Positions 1-7,831 of a DNA stretch of 64,000 nt are shown piece by piece. The position numbers and the translations under genes were made by a program. Below the pieces are notes generated by a model, which was not told the origin of the DNA, ran no database searches, and saw only the letters and a list, made by a program, of their open reading frames with translations. The stretch lies in NCBI RefSeq assembly GCF_030823405.1, contig NZ_JAUSXC010000001.1, forward strand, positions 2,711,001 through 2,775,000, read 5' to 3'. The stretch's first letter is position 1. Each line of letters begins with the position of its first letter. The DNA comes from Chryseobacterium ginsenosidimutans (GTDB lineage: Bacteria; Bacteroidota; Bacteroidia; Flavobacteriales; Weeksellaceae).

Positions 1-1
1 A

Positions 2-388
2 GCTGTAAAAGCAGCAGGTTTGGTAGAAACTTTACAGGGAAAAGGCCCTTTCACGGTATTGGCTCCTACAGATAAAGCTTTTGCAAAACTTCCGAAAGGA
101 ACGGTTGAAAGCTTGGTAAAACCGGAAAATAAAGCAATGCTGACTAAAATTTTAACATATCACGTTCTTGCTGGAAAATATAATGCTAAAGAAATCTGGG
201 CAGCTGTAAAAGCCAAAGGAGGAAAAGCAATGATGAAAACGGTAGAAGGCGAAGAACTTACTTTCTGGGCTAAAGGAAAAGATCTTTACATAAGAGACGC
301 AAAAGGGAACGATGCAAAAGTGACGATAGCTGATGTAAATCAGTCAAACGGAGTCATTCATGTGATTGATACGGTGTTGATGCCGTAA
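2..388 (+). CDS. Fasciclin (FAS1) domain protein, 5' end missing
   Basis: The reading frame is open from base 2, so the true start and any signal peptide lie left of the window. The visible 128 residues form most of a FAS1 domain: the strand and turn [17 protein letters not shown], then [10 protein letters not shown] (the conserved YHV of the H2 region), and the closing [14 protein letters not shown]1 proteins are surface or periplasmic adhesion-type proteins; many Bacteroidota members are small secreted single-domain proteins of about 190 residues, which fits what remains here. A hairpin terminator follows at once, so it is probably not co-transcribed with the ferritin-like genes downstream. 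The family call is firm. The specific role is unknown. Confidence 0.88.
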   Translation, partial: AVKAAGLVETLQGKGPFTVLAPTDKAFAKLPKGTVESLVKPENKAMLTKILTYHVLAGKYNAKEIWAAVKAKGGKAMMKTVEGEELTFWAKGKDLYIRDAKGNDAKVTIADVNQSNGVIHVIDTVLMP

Positions 389-405
389 TGGTTTTATAGT
401 TTTTG

Positions 406-429
406 AACAGCATAATTTTTTATGCTGTT
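406..429 (+). terminator. Rho-independent terminator after fasciclin gene
   Basis: A 9-bp perfect stem AACAGCATA / TATGCTGTT with a 6-nt loop is followed by a run of T. It lies 18 bp after the fasciclin stop codon. Confidence 0.8.
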
Positions 430-483
430 TTTTTCTCCATTTGTTTTTCTAAATAAAAAATAAACCTCAAAAAAAATAATATT

Positions 484-1194
484 ATGAAAAAAACTATCAA
501 TGTGTCTAACCAGGGAGCTACTCTGGATACAGGCAGAAGAAATTTTTTGAAACTGGGAGGTATTGGTTTGGCAATGGCCGGGCTTACTCTTGTCGGTTGT
601 GATGACGATAATTTCGAATTCGTTAATAATAATGATGTTTTTGATCTTGGGAAAGGTGATGTAGGTATTTTAAATTACGCTTATGCATTGGAACAGTTGG
701 AAGCAGATTTTTATACTAAAGTTGTTAATAATTTCTATTCAGGGATTTCAAATGCTGAAAAAGAACTGTTTACGGATCTTTACCATCATGAAGTGATTCA
801 CAGAGATTTTTTCAAGGCGGCGATCAGCGGAGCAACATCGAATATTTTACCAACGTTGGAATTTCAATATCCCAATGTGAATTTTAATGACCGAAACTCT
901 GTACTTGCAACGGCTAAAGCTTTGGAAGATACAGGTGTTGCAGCCTATAACGGAGCAGGAAAATACATTACAAATCCTGATTATCTTGTTATTGCAGGAA
1001 AAATCGTTTCCGTGGAGGCAAGACATGCATCAGCGATCAGAAATCTTATCAATCCCGGAACGGCAGCGTTTTCAGGAGATGATGTAATTGATGCAAACGG
1101 ATTAGACCTTGCAAAAGAACCTAAAGATGTGGTAACTGCAGCAGGAGGTTTTTTCAAAACACCGTTCACTTGGAAAGAACAAGGAATCGGATAA
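484..1194 (+). CDS. Exported ferritin-like domain lipoprotein (Tat signal)
   Basis: This 236-residue protein belongs to the Ferritin_2-type ferritin-like family (PF13668-like), whose members are exported four-helix-bundle proteins of mostly unknown function. The N-terminus has a twin-arginine motif followed by a hydrophobic stretch (GRRNFLKLGG, residues 18-27) and a lipobox-like LVGC at about residue 39. It therefore looks like a Tat-exported lipoprotein. Candidate di-iron ligands sit in four helices: ALEQLEADFY, EVIH (ExxH), ALEDTGVAAY and EARH (ExxH). A paralogue follows 27 bp downstream, so the two are probably one operon. Activity (iron storage, peroxidase or none) cannot be read from sequence. 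Confidence 0.85.
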   Translation: MKKTINVSNQGATLDTGRRNFLKLGGIGLAMAGLTLVGCDDDNFEFVNNNDVFDLGKGDVGILNYAYALEQLEADFYTKVVNNFYSGISNAEKELFTDLYHHEVIHRDFFKAAISGATSNILPTLEFQYPNVNFNDRNSVLATAKALEDTGVAAYNGAGKYITNPDYLVIAGKIVSVEARHASAIRNLINPGTAAFSGDDVIDANGLDLAKEPKDVVTAAGGFFKTPFTWKEQGIG

Positions 1195-1221
1195 TTATTC
1201 ACTTCAAAAAATTACATTATT

Positions 1222-2031
1222 ATGAACATTCTTAAATTATTAGATAAGCTTTCTGATGATAAATTTTTTACCACAGAAACATCAAGATTAGAAACTCTTA
1301 CCAATATTTCAGCATTTGGAAAAAAAGCGGCGGTTGCTGCAATTCCTTTAGGATTAGGAGCATTAATGACTACTCCTGTAAAAGCGGAAACTTTGGGCGG
1401 ACCCGGAAGTACATATAAAAATGCATTAACGGATGCCTTGCAACTGGCTTTGGTTCTGGAATATCTGGAAAACGAATATTACGCAACGGGCTTGGCTGCC
1501 GGAACATTAATACCAACTGCTGACAAACCTGTTTTTATGCAGATCGCAAAACATGAATCTGCTCACGTAATTTTCTTAAAAAATACTTTAACATCTTTAG
1601 GAGTAACTCCGGGAGCAAAACCAAATTTTGATTTTACAGCGGGAGGCAATTTTACACCTTTTACAGATTACAGTCAGTTTTTAATTCTTGCTCAGGCTTT
1701 TGAAGATACAGGAGTAAGAGCTTATAAAGGGCAAGCCGGAAATGTAATGTCGAATAAAACAGTCTTACAGGCAGCCTTACAAATCCATTCTGTGGAAGCA
1801 AGACATGCGTCTCAGGTGCGGAGAATGAGAGCAAATAAAGGGTGGATAGAATTGGCAAACGGTGGAAATATGCCTGCTGCTACCAATCCTGTATATGCTG
1901 GAGAAGATAATATAACCCAGGCTGGTTTTAATACAAGCACTGCGTTTGGAGCTGCGGCGGGTTCTGCGGCTTACGACGAAGTATTAAGTGGAAGTGATGC
2001 TCAGACAATTGCATCTTTGTTTATTGTTTGA
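1222..2031 (+). CDS. Ferritin-like domain protein, paralogue with atypical leader
   Basis: This 269-residue protein has the same Ferritin_2-type core as its upstream neighbour: LEYLENEYY, ESAH (ExxH), AFEDTGVRAY and EARH (ExxH) keep the same order and spacing. The N-terminus is odd. About 32 polar residues precede a KK pair and a hydrophobic segment (residues 36-50) ending in PVKAET, which resembles a signal peptide cleavage site. There is no twin-arginine pair and no lipobox. It may be exported poorly, by Sec, or together with the Tat-targeted paralogue. The C-terminus beyond residue 215 is Ala/Gly-rich. Confidence 0.83.
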   Translation: MNILKLLDKLSDDKFFTTETSRLETLTNISAFGKKAAVAAIPLGLGALMTTPVKAETLGGPGSTYKNALTDALQLALVLEYLENEYYATGLAAGTLIPTADKPVFMQIAKHESAHVIFLKNTLTSLGVTPGAKPNFDFTAGGNFTPFTDYSQFLILAQAFEDTGVRAYKGQAGNVMSNKTVLQAALQIHSVEARHASQVRRMRANKGWIELANGGNMPAATNPVYAGEDNITQAGFNTSTAFGAAAGSAAYDEVLSGSDAQTIASLFIV

Positions 2032-2051
2032 GTTCCTTAATTATAGCTGTT

Positions 2052-2081
2052 AATCCCTTTCTGACTTTTCGGAAAGGGATT
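2052..2081 (+). terminator. Terminator after ferritin-like pair
   Basis: A 10-bp stem AATCCCTTTC / GAAAGGGATT with a 10-nt loop precedes a T-run. It lies 20 bp after the second ferritin-like gene. Confidence 0.8.
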
Positions 2082-2121
2082 TTTGGTTTAATAAATTGTT
2101 TATTAATCTTATTTCAATCTT

Positions 2122-3045
2122 TTATTTTTTTAGCCAGGATTGGTTATCTTTATTTTCAGAACGCTTTTTACCATTGTCTATGTTATAAGCAAAACCAACT
2201 CCTAAAGTTTGCTTCAGCTGTGTTTTTCTGATTTGGTTATGATCATAAAGTAAATCTAATGTAATATTGGTAGAGATAAATTTATTGATCTTCATATTCA
2301 GAATTCCGCTGTATGCAAGAACCAACCTTTCGGGATGATCAAGATAATTTGAAAAAACAGATCCGGTATTTGTCAAGGTAATATTATCCATGATTTTCAG
2401 TTTATATATGGCTGTTCCCAAGAAACCAAACTGGAAAAGTGAAGAATCGCCGTCATTTTTCAAACCATAAATTCCGGCATACTGAAGATCATCATCCAAT
2501 ACGAAAGTCCATTTTGCGTTGGCAGGACGTAAGGTCACCGTAAGATTGTCATTTGGACGATAAGTAACACCTGCTCCTAAATTTACATAACCAGGTGCCA
2601 TAAAATTTGAAATTTTTGCAGCTTCAGGATTATTCCCGTCTTCATAGCCGGCAGCAAATTGTGTCTGCAAACTTACGCCCGTAGAGATATACCAGTTTTT
2701 TGCAAATTCTCTACCATAGTTGGTAGAAAGATTAATCACATCCTGAGTTTTTCTCGTTCCTATACCTTTCGTATTATTTTGTCCGTATCCCAAGATGATT
2801 ACATTTTCCCACAAGTTTTTACCTTTTTCGTAAGTAAGATTGTAATTTACTCCTGCAAGCCAACCAACATTGTTTGCTCCACCTCCTACCCAATTCGAAA
2901 AGGCAGCCTGATTAAGCATTAATGTATTTTGACCTTGAATACTCCATGCTTTTATGGTATCTGCAATAGGAACTTCAGTATTTGTGTTTTGTGAAAACGT
3001 AAAAATCCCCACCAACAGGGAAATTGATAATAAAAGTTTTTTCAT
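2122..3045 (-). CDS. DUF3078 family outer-membrane-type protein
   Basis: The protein has 307 residues when started at the MKKLLLSIS methionine. A longer frame begins 7 codons upstream, but the inner start gives a clean signal peptide ending in FTFSQ. The sequence is rich in alternating polar/aromatic strands (WVGGGANNVGWLAGVNYNLT, LTVTLRPANAKW, LGVGFAYNID), typical of a Bacteroidota beta-barrel of the DUF3078 family. That family is predicted to sit in the outer membrane and its function is not established. It faces the ferritin-like pair tail to tail and stands alone as a transcription unit. A predicted outer-membrane location is inferred from composition and signal peptide. Confidence 0.8.
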   Translation of the reverse strand: MKKLLLSISLLVGIFTFSQNTNTEVPIADTIKAWSIQGQNTLMLNQAAFSNWVGGGANNVGWLAGVNYNLTYEKGKNLWENVIILGYGQNNTKGIGTRKTQDVINLSTNYGREFAKNWYISTGVSLQTQFAAGYEDGNNPEAAKISNFMAPGYVNLGAGVTYRPNDNLTVTLRPANAKWTFVLDDDLQYAGIYGLKNDGDSSLFQFGFLGTAIYKLKIMDNITLTNTGSVFSNYLDHPERLVLAYSGILNMKINKFISTNITLDLLYDHNQIRKTQLKQTLGVGFAYNIDNGKKRSENKDNQSWLKK

Positions 3046-3325
3046 AATCAGTAAATGTTTACACAAAAGTATATATAAAGTTTAAAATATACCATAGAAT
3101 TAATCATCTTGACAATAGCTTTATTATGCAAAAATAAGAGTTATATAAATCTGCAGATACTGTAAAAACCTCATCAACAGTAGCAATTCTACATTTAATT
3201 TAAATAGGATATTGTTACTACAAACTCGTGTGATTAGGTAATTCATTATGATTTAAATCATAAATATGATGTGATTATTAAAATAATTTATATATTTATG
3301 GTTTAGAATTTGATTGTTACCCAAT

Positions 3326-3487
3326 ATGGAAACAAAAGAATATTTGTCTAAATTGGTAGACCTAAAAAATGGAAGTACAAAGACTTCCAAGGGAATTAAA
3401 AGCGCTACGAAAGTATTTGCTTTAGGTATTTTAGCTTTGTTTGCGTTTGGAGTTTTTACAACTTCACAAAGATTAAATGCAGGATAA
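3326..3487 (+). CDS. Small single-pass membrane protein, hypothetical
   Basis: A 53-codon ORF begins METKEYLSKLVDLKNG. It has a basic, polar N-terminal half (KTSKGIKSATK) and then one hydrophobic segment of about 17 residues (FALGILALFAFGVF), which is the layout of a type II small membrane protein. I do not recognise a family. A somewhat longer ORF on the opposite strand covers the same bases but has no recognisable start context. The plus-strand reading is preferred because its charge and hydrophobicity are organised. No good ribosome binding site is seen, as is common in Bacteroidota. Treat as a candidate. Confidence 0.45.
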   Translation: METKEYLSKLVDLKNGSTKTSKGIKSATKVFALGILALFAFGVFTTSQRLNAG

Positions 3488-3551
3488 CTTAACAAATAAT
3501 AGATTTTATAAATATCTATTGTATTATGTATTACATAGTAGATATTTTTAC

Positions 3552-3559
3552 TATATTTG
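3552..3559 (+). promoter_or_regulatory. Candidate -7 element TATATTTG
   Basis: An exact match to the Bacteroidota -7 consensus TAnnTTTG. No gene starts downstream on this strand. Instead a strong hairpin terminator follows about 40 bp later, so any transcript would be very short. Confidence 0.4.
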
Positions 3560-3599
3560 TATTTCGAAATAATTTTTTTTCATCATTTGTGTTTTTTTA

Positions 3600-3621
3600 G
3601 GCTCCTCCTTAGGAGCCTTTT
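3600..3621 (+). terminator. Hairpin terminator GGCTCC/GGAGCC
   Basis: A 6-bp GC-rich stem GGCTCC / GGAGCC with loop TCCTTA is followed by TTTTG and more T. The T-run is on the plus side, so it ends plus-strand transcription from the small membrane ORF or the short unit upstream. Confidence 0.7.
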
Positions 3622-3627
3622 GTTTTT

Positions 3628-4335
3628 TTAGGTGATCCGTTTTTTGTTGCTGGAGCATACCCACTCTTCTTTTTTACATTTTTTACAATTTCCGGTATCC
3701 CCAATTTGTTTTTCCTGAGTATAACCGCAAAATGTACAAGAATACTTACCTTTTTGAGTAATAACTTTCAACGGATGGTCCAAAGAATCGGGCATAATGG
3801 GAAGTCCGTATTTTACCATTTCATCTTCATAAAAAAATACGCTTATCTCACCGGAGCTTTCTTCAATAGCTTTTTCAATTTGTCCTAAATGTGAAATGCC
3901 CCTTAATCTTAATTCGGCAAAGAACTCATCACTTCCCAGATTTTCCTTTTTAAAATTCTCAATAGAAAATTCTCCGTTTTCAATCAGGCAGATAGGTTTT
4001 CCTTCAATTAACTGTTCAAATTTTTTATTTTTTGCGATAAAATAGGTGACAATCGTATATAAAAAAATGATGACAATGAAAACAACAATAGAAGAAATAA
4101 TTCCCACATCTTTATTAAACATAGGATCTCCGGCTGCGGAACCAAGACCGATAATAACGACAAGCTCGAAAATAGAGAGCTGCTTCACTCCCCTTTTTCC
4201 TAAAACTCTTAATCCGATGATGATCGTTAGAAACATGATTACAGTACGTAAAATGATCTCCAGAAGGAAGGACCATTCTTCATGGCCCATCAATAATTCT
4301 TTCCAGTCTAATTTTAATAGAAATACGGATAACAT
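3628..4335 (-). CDS. DUF421/YetF-type membrane protein with C-terminal zinc ribbon
   Basis: This 235-residue protein has three hydrophobic helices in the first 100 residues (LEIILRTVIMFLTIIIGLRV, LSIFELVVIIGLGSAAGD, IISSIVVFIVIIFLYTIV), then the cytosolic DUF421 domain with the hallmark stretch LIEGKPICLIENG and LRLRGI. DUF421 proteins such as B. subtilis YetF and YdfS are membrane proteins of poorly known role, some tied to sporulation or germination in bacilli. Unusual here is the C-terminus: CTFCGYTQ followed about 14 residues later by CKKC, a four-cysteine zinc-ribbon or rubredoxin-like knuckle. Family call is firm; the zinc ribbon is read directly from the cysteine spacing. Confidence 0.85.
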   Translation of the reverse strand: MLSVFLLKLDWKELLMGHEEWSFLLEIILRTVIMFLTIIIGLRVLGKRGVKQLSIFELVVIIGLGSAAGDPMFNKDVGIISSIVVFIVIIFLYTIVTYFIAKNKKFEQLIEGKPICLIENGEFSIENFKKENLGSDEFFAELRLRGISHLGQIEKAIEESSGEISVFFYEDEMVKYGLPIMPDSLDHPLKVITQKGKYSCTFCGYTQEKQIGDTGNCKKCKKEEWVCSSNKKRIT

Positions 4336-4520
4336 AGGATTTTTTACCGTTCAATGTTCAAAAAATAAGCCAAGAAAAGTGGAAACTTTATTCCTTGCTT
4401 AAAGAGAAGTATTTTGCTCACGATAAAAATAACTTGTTCTTCATTTGCCGAAACTTCTGCAGTTGCCAATCCAATCCTAATTAACTTCTTTATTGATCTT
4501 AAATCCTATTAAAATGATTA

Positions 4521-5276
4521 TTATTGTGTAGCTCCACCATTAATTAATAAATGTTGACCATTCACAAAAGATGAAAGATCGCTGGCAAAAAATTCAGCAA
4601 CATTGGCAACGTCTTCCACTTCTGCCAGTCTTCCCATCGGACAACTGTCTAAAAGAGATTTCCTTAATTCGGGATAGCTGTTTTCTTCTGCAAAAATTCC
4701 CGAATGATCTACCGCAAAAGGAATAATAGAATTTACTGTAACCCCACGATGCCCGATTTCTTTAGAAAGCACATCTACCATGTATCTTGGTGTAGTTTTA
4801 CTTCCTCCGTAAACTGCCATTCCTGAAACCGGAAAAGAGGTTGTACTGGATGCGATGTAAATGATTCTTCCGTTATCTTCTACATTTTTTGCCGCATATT
4901 GCATCGTGAAATAAGCTCCTTTTGTATTAATACTAAACAAACGGTCAAATTGTTCTTCCGTAAATTCTGTTACGGGAGTTTCTACCATTTCGATTCCTGC
5001 ATTGGCAACGATGATGTCTATTTTTCCGAATGCATTTTTAGCTTCATTAAATAGTTTTTCAATATCTGCCACTTTGCTCACATCTGCCTGAACTGCAATT
5101 ACACCGACATTCATGGCTTTAATGTTTGAAACCACTTCATCTGCTGAAGCTTTATCTCTCGAGTAATTGATCACGATATTCGCTCCCAATGCGGCATAGC
5201 GTTCTGCGATTGCTTTCCCTAAACCTCTGGCAGAGCCTGTAATTAAGGCTGTTTTGCCGTATAAATTTGTATGCAT
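4521..5276 (-). CDS. SDR family oxidoreductase
   Basis: This 251-residue classical short-chain dehydrogenase shows the Rossmann motif TGSARGLG near residue 14, NAG at about 91, and the catalytic S...YxxxK (IASS then YGGSK). It ends in the usual INGGATQ tail. Charge after the second strand (NYSRDKASAD) fits NADP(H) preference, but this is only suggestive. It lies about 110 bp downstream of a closely similar SDR on the same strand. The AraC regulator beyond is a plausible controller of both. Substrate unknown. Confidence 0.88.
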   Translation of the reverse strand: MHTNLYGKTALITGSARGLGKAIAERYAALGANIVINYSRDKASADEVVSNIKAMNVGVIAVQADVSKVADIEKLFNEAKNAFGKIDIIVANAGIEMVETPVTEFTEEQFDRLFSINTKGAYFTMQYAAKNVEDNGRIIYIASSTTSFPVSGMAVYGGSKTTPRYMVDVLSKEIGHRGVTVNSIIPFAVDHSGIFAEENSYPELRKSLLDSCPMGRLAEVEDVANVAEFFASDLSSFVNGQHLLINGGATQ

Positions 5277-5387
5277 GATTTGTAAATAATTAAGAATATT
5301 TTTAAAATGAAATTGATAGTGAAGTAATTGGTAATAAATAATCTTCTAATAATGAATGATTCATTACCAATTACTTATTGCAAATAT

Positions 5388-6128
5388 CTACGCCATTCCG
5401 CCATTAACACCAATGTTTTGTGCATTGATCCATTTTGCTTCATCACTTGCCAGGAAAACGACAACATTGGCGATATCATCAGTTTCTGCAATTCTTCCGA
5501 AAGGATTTAATGAAGCTAATCTGTCAATTGTTTCCTGAGGTTTCCCGTTAAGGAATAGTGCAGTTGCAGTCGGACCGGGTGAAACAGAATTTACATTAAT
5601 TCCTCTATGCCCGATTTCTTTGGAAAAAACTCTTGTTAATTGCTCAACCGCTGATTTTGTTGCCACATAAGTTCCGTAACCGGGAAGCATCAGTCTGTTA
5701 ACAGAAGTTGAAAAATTAATGATGCTTCCGTTGTCTGCTAATTTTGTCGCTGCTTCTCTAAGTGTATTGAAAACTCCTTTTACATTAATGCTAAAATGAC
5801 GGTCAAAATCTTCATCAGTTGTTTCCTGAATGGTTTTTGTGATCATAATTCCTGCATTATTTACCAAAACATCAATTCTTCCGAAATGTGCAATAGATTG
5901 GTCAAAAAGAGATTTTACATCTTCAGATTTACTTACATCAGCCTGAACAGCAATAGCTTCACCTCCGTTTGTTTTGATCTCTTCTACCACATTGTCTGCA
6001 TCTGCTTTGCTTCCTGAGAAGTTGACGATTACCTTTGCTCCGGCTTCGGCTAATTTTTTAGCTACTTCAGCTCCGATTCCTTTTGAAGCTCCTGTTACAA
6101 GGACTACTTTGTTTGATAAATTGTTCAT
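5388..6128 (-). CDS. SDR family oxidoreductase (glucose/3-oxoacyl-reductase-like)
   Basis: This 246-residue classical SDR has TGASKGIG at residue 14, NNAG near 91, a serine in INFSTSVNR, YVATK as the YxxxK catalytic pair, and PGPTAT after it. It is clearly a relative of the SDR encoded just downstream, suggesting an old duplication. Sequence alone cannot fix the substrate; FabG-like naming would be unsafe. An AraC-family gene lies 114 bp upstream on the same strand. Confidence 0.88.
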   Translation of the reverse strand: MNNLSNKVVLVTGASKGIGAEVAKKLAEAGAKVIVNFSGSKADADNVVEEIKTNGGEAIAVQADVSKSEDVKSLFDQSIAHFGRIDVLVNNAGIMITKTIQETTDEDFDRHFSINVKGVFNTLREAATKLADNGSIINFSTSVNRLMLPGYGTYVATKSAVEQLTRVFSKEIGHRGINVNSVSPGPTATALFLNGKPQETIDRLASLNPFGRIAETDDIANVVVFLASDEAKWINAQNIGVNGGMA

Positions 6129-6242
6129 GTTTTTAATTGTTAATTTTACATGACAAAGGTAGCATCAATTCAGGCCGGTTTTATTGCAAATACTAAAGCA
6201 TTAGTTGCAAATTTCAAATATGACATGGAAATTTTGTAAAGA

Positions 6243-7172
6243 TTATTTATTTTCAGAAACCTCCTTTCTGTATTGTGCAGGCGTTGTTTCTGTATGTTTC
6301 TTAAAATAGTTACTGAAATGTGCCGCTTCGGAAAAGCCCAGTTTAAAAGTAATTTCCTTAATGGAGATCGAAGAGTTCTGTAATAAGGCTTTTGCTTCGG
6401 AAATGGTTTTTTCGGCAATCCATGTTGCGATAGATTTTCCTGTTTTAGATTTTATAACGCTGCTTAAATAATTGGGATGAAGATTTTGAGCTTGAGCATA
6501 ATCCTGAACCCGAAAAACAGTTTCTGTTTTATCTGAACTCAAGTCTCTGTAATGTTTTTCTAAAAGCTGTTTAAAGGATTTTACGATTTGAGAACTTCGG
6601 TTTCCTTCATAAATCGGGTTGTAATCCTGCCAGAAATATTCTTTAATCTTAAAAAATAAAACTGCAAGATGATGCCCGATAATGTTGTATTTATGAACAG
6701 AACTTCCAATATATTCAGATCGAATTTGAAGATAAACCTTTTCTATTGTTTCATAAAATTCATCAGTAACGATTTTAGGCTTTACAGTTTCTGTTAAAAG
6801 GAAAGGAAAATTTTCAAAAACTTCTTTGCTGATATGTTTTTTAAGAAAAACTTCATCAAAAGTGATTAAATAAATTTCTTCAATCCTTTCCCAGCAAAAC
6901 GTCCTGTAATTGCTCGGATTGGTAAAATAAACCGAATGCGCTTTGACCTCAAACGAGTAGTCATCAATTGTATAATTCCCTGCTCCGTCTTTAATAAAAA
7001 GAAAAGAGAAAAAATTCGGACGATAAGGCTTTGACCGATATGGAAGTTCAAATCCTATTTCCTTTAAATTAAATATCGAAAAACCTTCTGATGTATCAAT
7101 AAGATTTACAGGAAGATTCAGATGCTGATATAATTCAAATAAGGAATTGGATTCGAAATTGGCGTTTTCCAT
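6243..7172 (-). CDS. AraC family transcriptional regulator
   Basis: This 309-residue protein has an N-terminal cupin-like sensor region (FLFIKDGAGNYTIDDYSFEV) and a C-terminal AraC double helix-turn-helix. The first HTH is around LHPNYLSSVIKSKTGKS; the second is ISIKEITFKLGFSEAAHFSN, followed by FKKHTETTPAQYRK. This is the arrangement of effector-sensing AraC activators. It precedes the two SDR genes on the same strand, which makes those its most likely targets, though no operator is evident. Confidence 0.9.
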   Translation of the reverse strand: MENANFESNSLFELYQHLNLPVNLIDTSEGFSIFNLKEIGFELPYRSKPYRPNFFSFLFIKDGAGNYTIDDYSFEVKAHSVYFTNPSNYRTFCWERIEEIYLITFDEVFLKKHISKEVFENFPFLLTETVKPKIVTDEFYETIEKVYLQIRSEYIGSSVHKYNIIGHHLAVLFFKIKEYFWQDYNPIYEGNRSSQIVKSFKQLLEKHYRDLSSDKTETVFRVQDYAQAQNLHPNYLSSVIKSKTGKSIATWIAEKTISEAKALLQNSSISIKEITFKLGFSEAAHFSNYFKKHTETTPAQYRKEVSENK

Positions 7173-7215
7173 AGATTAAAAATACATTTTTTAAGCGAAA
7201 TATAAATTGAAATTC

Positions 7216-7240
7216 AAAAACCGCCTCATTTGAAGCGGTT
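7216..7240 (-). terminator. Terminator of GNAT gene
   Basis: On the minus strand an AACCGC / GCGGTT stem, extended by TC/GA past a mismatch, is followed by TTTTT. It sits just after the stop of the acetyltransferase gene. Confidence 0.65.
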
Positions 7241-7246
7241 CTTACT

Positions 7247-7777
7247 TTATTTCCAATCTTCCTGAAGTAACGCATAAATTACATCATCAACCCAATTGTT
7301 TTTCCAAAAAAGGCTTTTCACAAAATGACCTTCTTTTCTGAAGCCGATTCGTTCCATTAAATTAAGTGAATCAATATTTTCAGGATCAACAGAAGCCATT
7401 ATTCTGTGCTTTTTCAAAACATTGAAAAGAAAATCGATAACTCCTTTTAAAGCTTCTGAGGCATAGCCTTTTCCTTGATATTTTTTGTTCAGTGTAATTC
7501 CTAATTCCACCTGCAAATTTTCACTTCCGAAAAAATGAATCCCCACATCTCCGATTACAGCTTTTGTTTCCTTATCTGTAATTAAAACCTGATACCAGCT
7601 TTCTGGCTTATTGAATTCTTTATTATTTCTTTGGATAAAACTTTCAACATCTTCCAACGTTTCAGGAATCCAGTTTTGGAATTTATTGGCTTGTGCATCA
7701 GAACGGTAATCGAAAATTGCTTGTTTATCGTCAATAGTAATTTCTCTTAAAAGTAATCTCTCTGTATAAAGTTGCAT
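7247..7777 (-). CDS. GNAT N-acetyltransferase (RimJ/RimL type)
   Basis: This 176-residue protein opens with TERLLLREITIDDKQAIFDY, the typical start of RimJ/RimL-like acetyltransferases. It carries the acetyl-CoA pyrophosphate loop in KYQGKGYASEALKG, and later DPENIDSLNLMERIGFRKEG, the usual N-x-x-S-x-x-LxExxGF motif. These enzymes acetylate amino groups of proteins or small molecules; the acceptor is not predictable here. It follows bioA by 54 bp on the same strand but is probably only read through from the biotin operon. Confidence 0.88.
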   Translation of the reverse strand: MQLYTERLLLREITIDDKQAIFDYRSDAQANKFQNWIPETLEDVESFIQRNNKEFNKPESWYQVLITDKETKAVIGDVGIHFFGSENLQVELGITLNKKYQGKGYASEALKGVIDFLFNVLKKHRIMASVDPENIDSLNLMERIGFRKEGHFVKSLFWKNNWVDDVIYALLQEDWK

Positions 7778-7831
7778 GGTTTTAATTTTAAACTTGACAA
7801 AATTAGGATTAATCTTTAAGTTTCAATAAAC

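Noticed and set aside
981..1202. 73-codon minus-strand ORF in the first ferritin-like gene
   Set aside because: Shadow of the ferritin-like reading frame.
3253..3495. 80-codon minus-strand ORF
   Set aside because: It covers the 53-codon plus-strand ORF, which has an organised membrane-protein layout. The minus frame has no family pattern and no start context.
4046..4402. 118-codon plus-strand ORF
   Set aside because: Antisense to the DUF421 gene; the sequence is Ile/Met/Thr-rich with no recognisable domain, a typical shadow.
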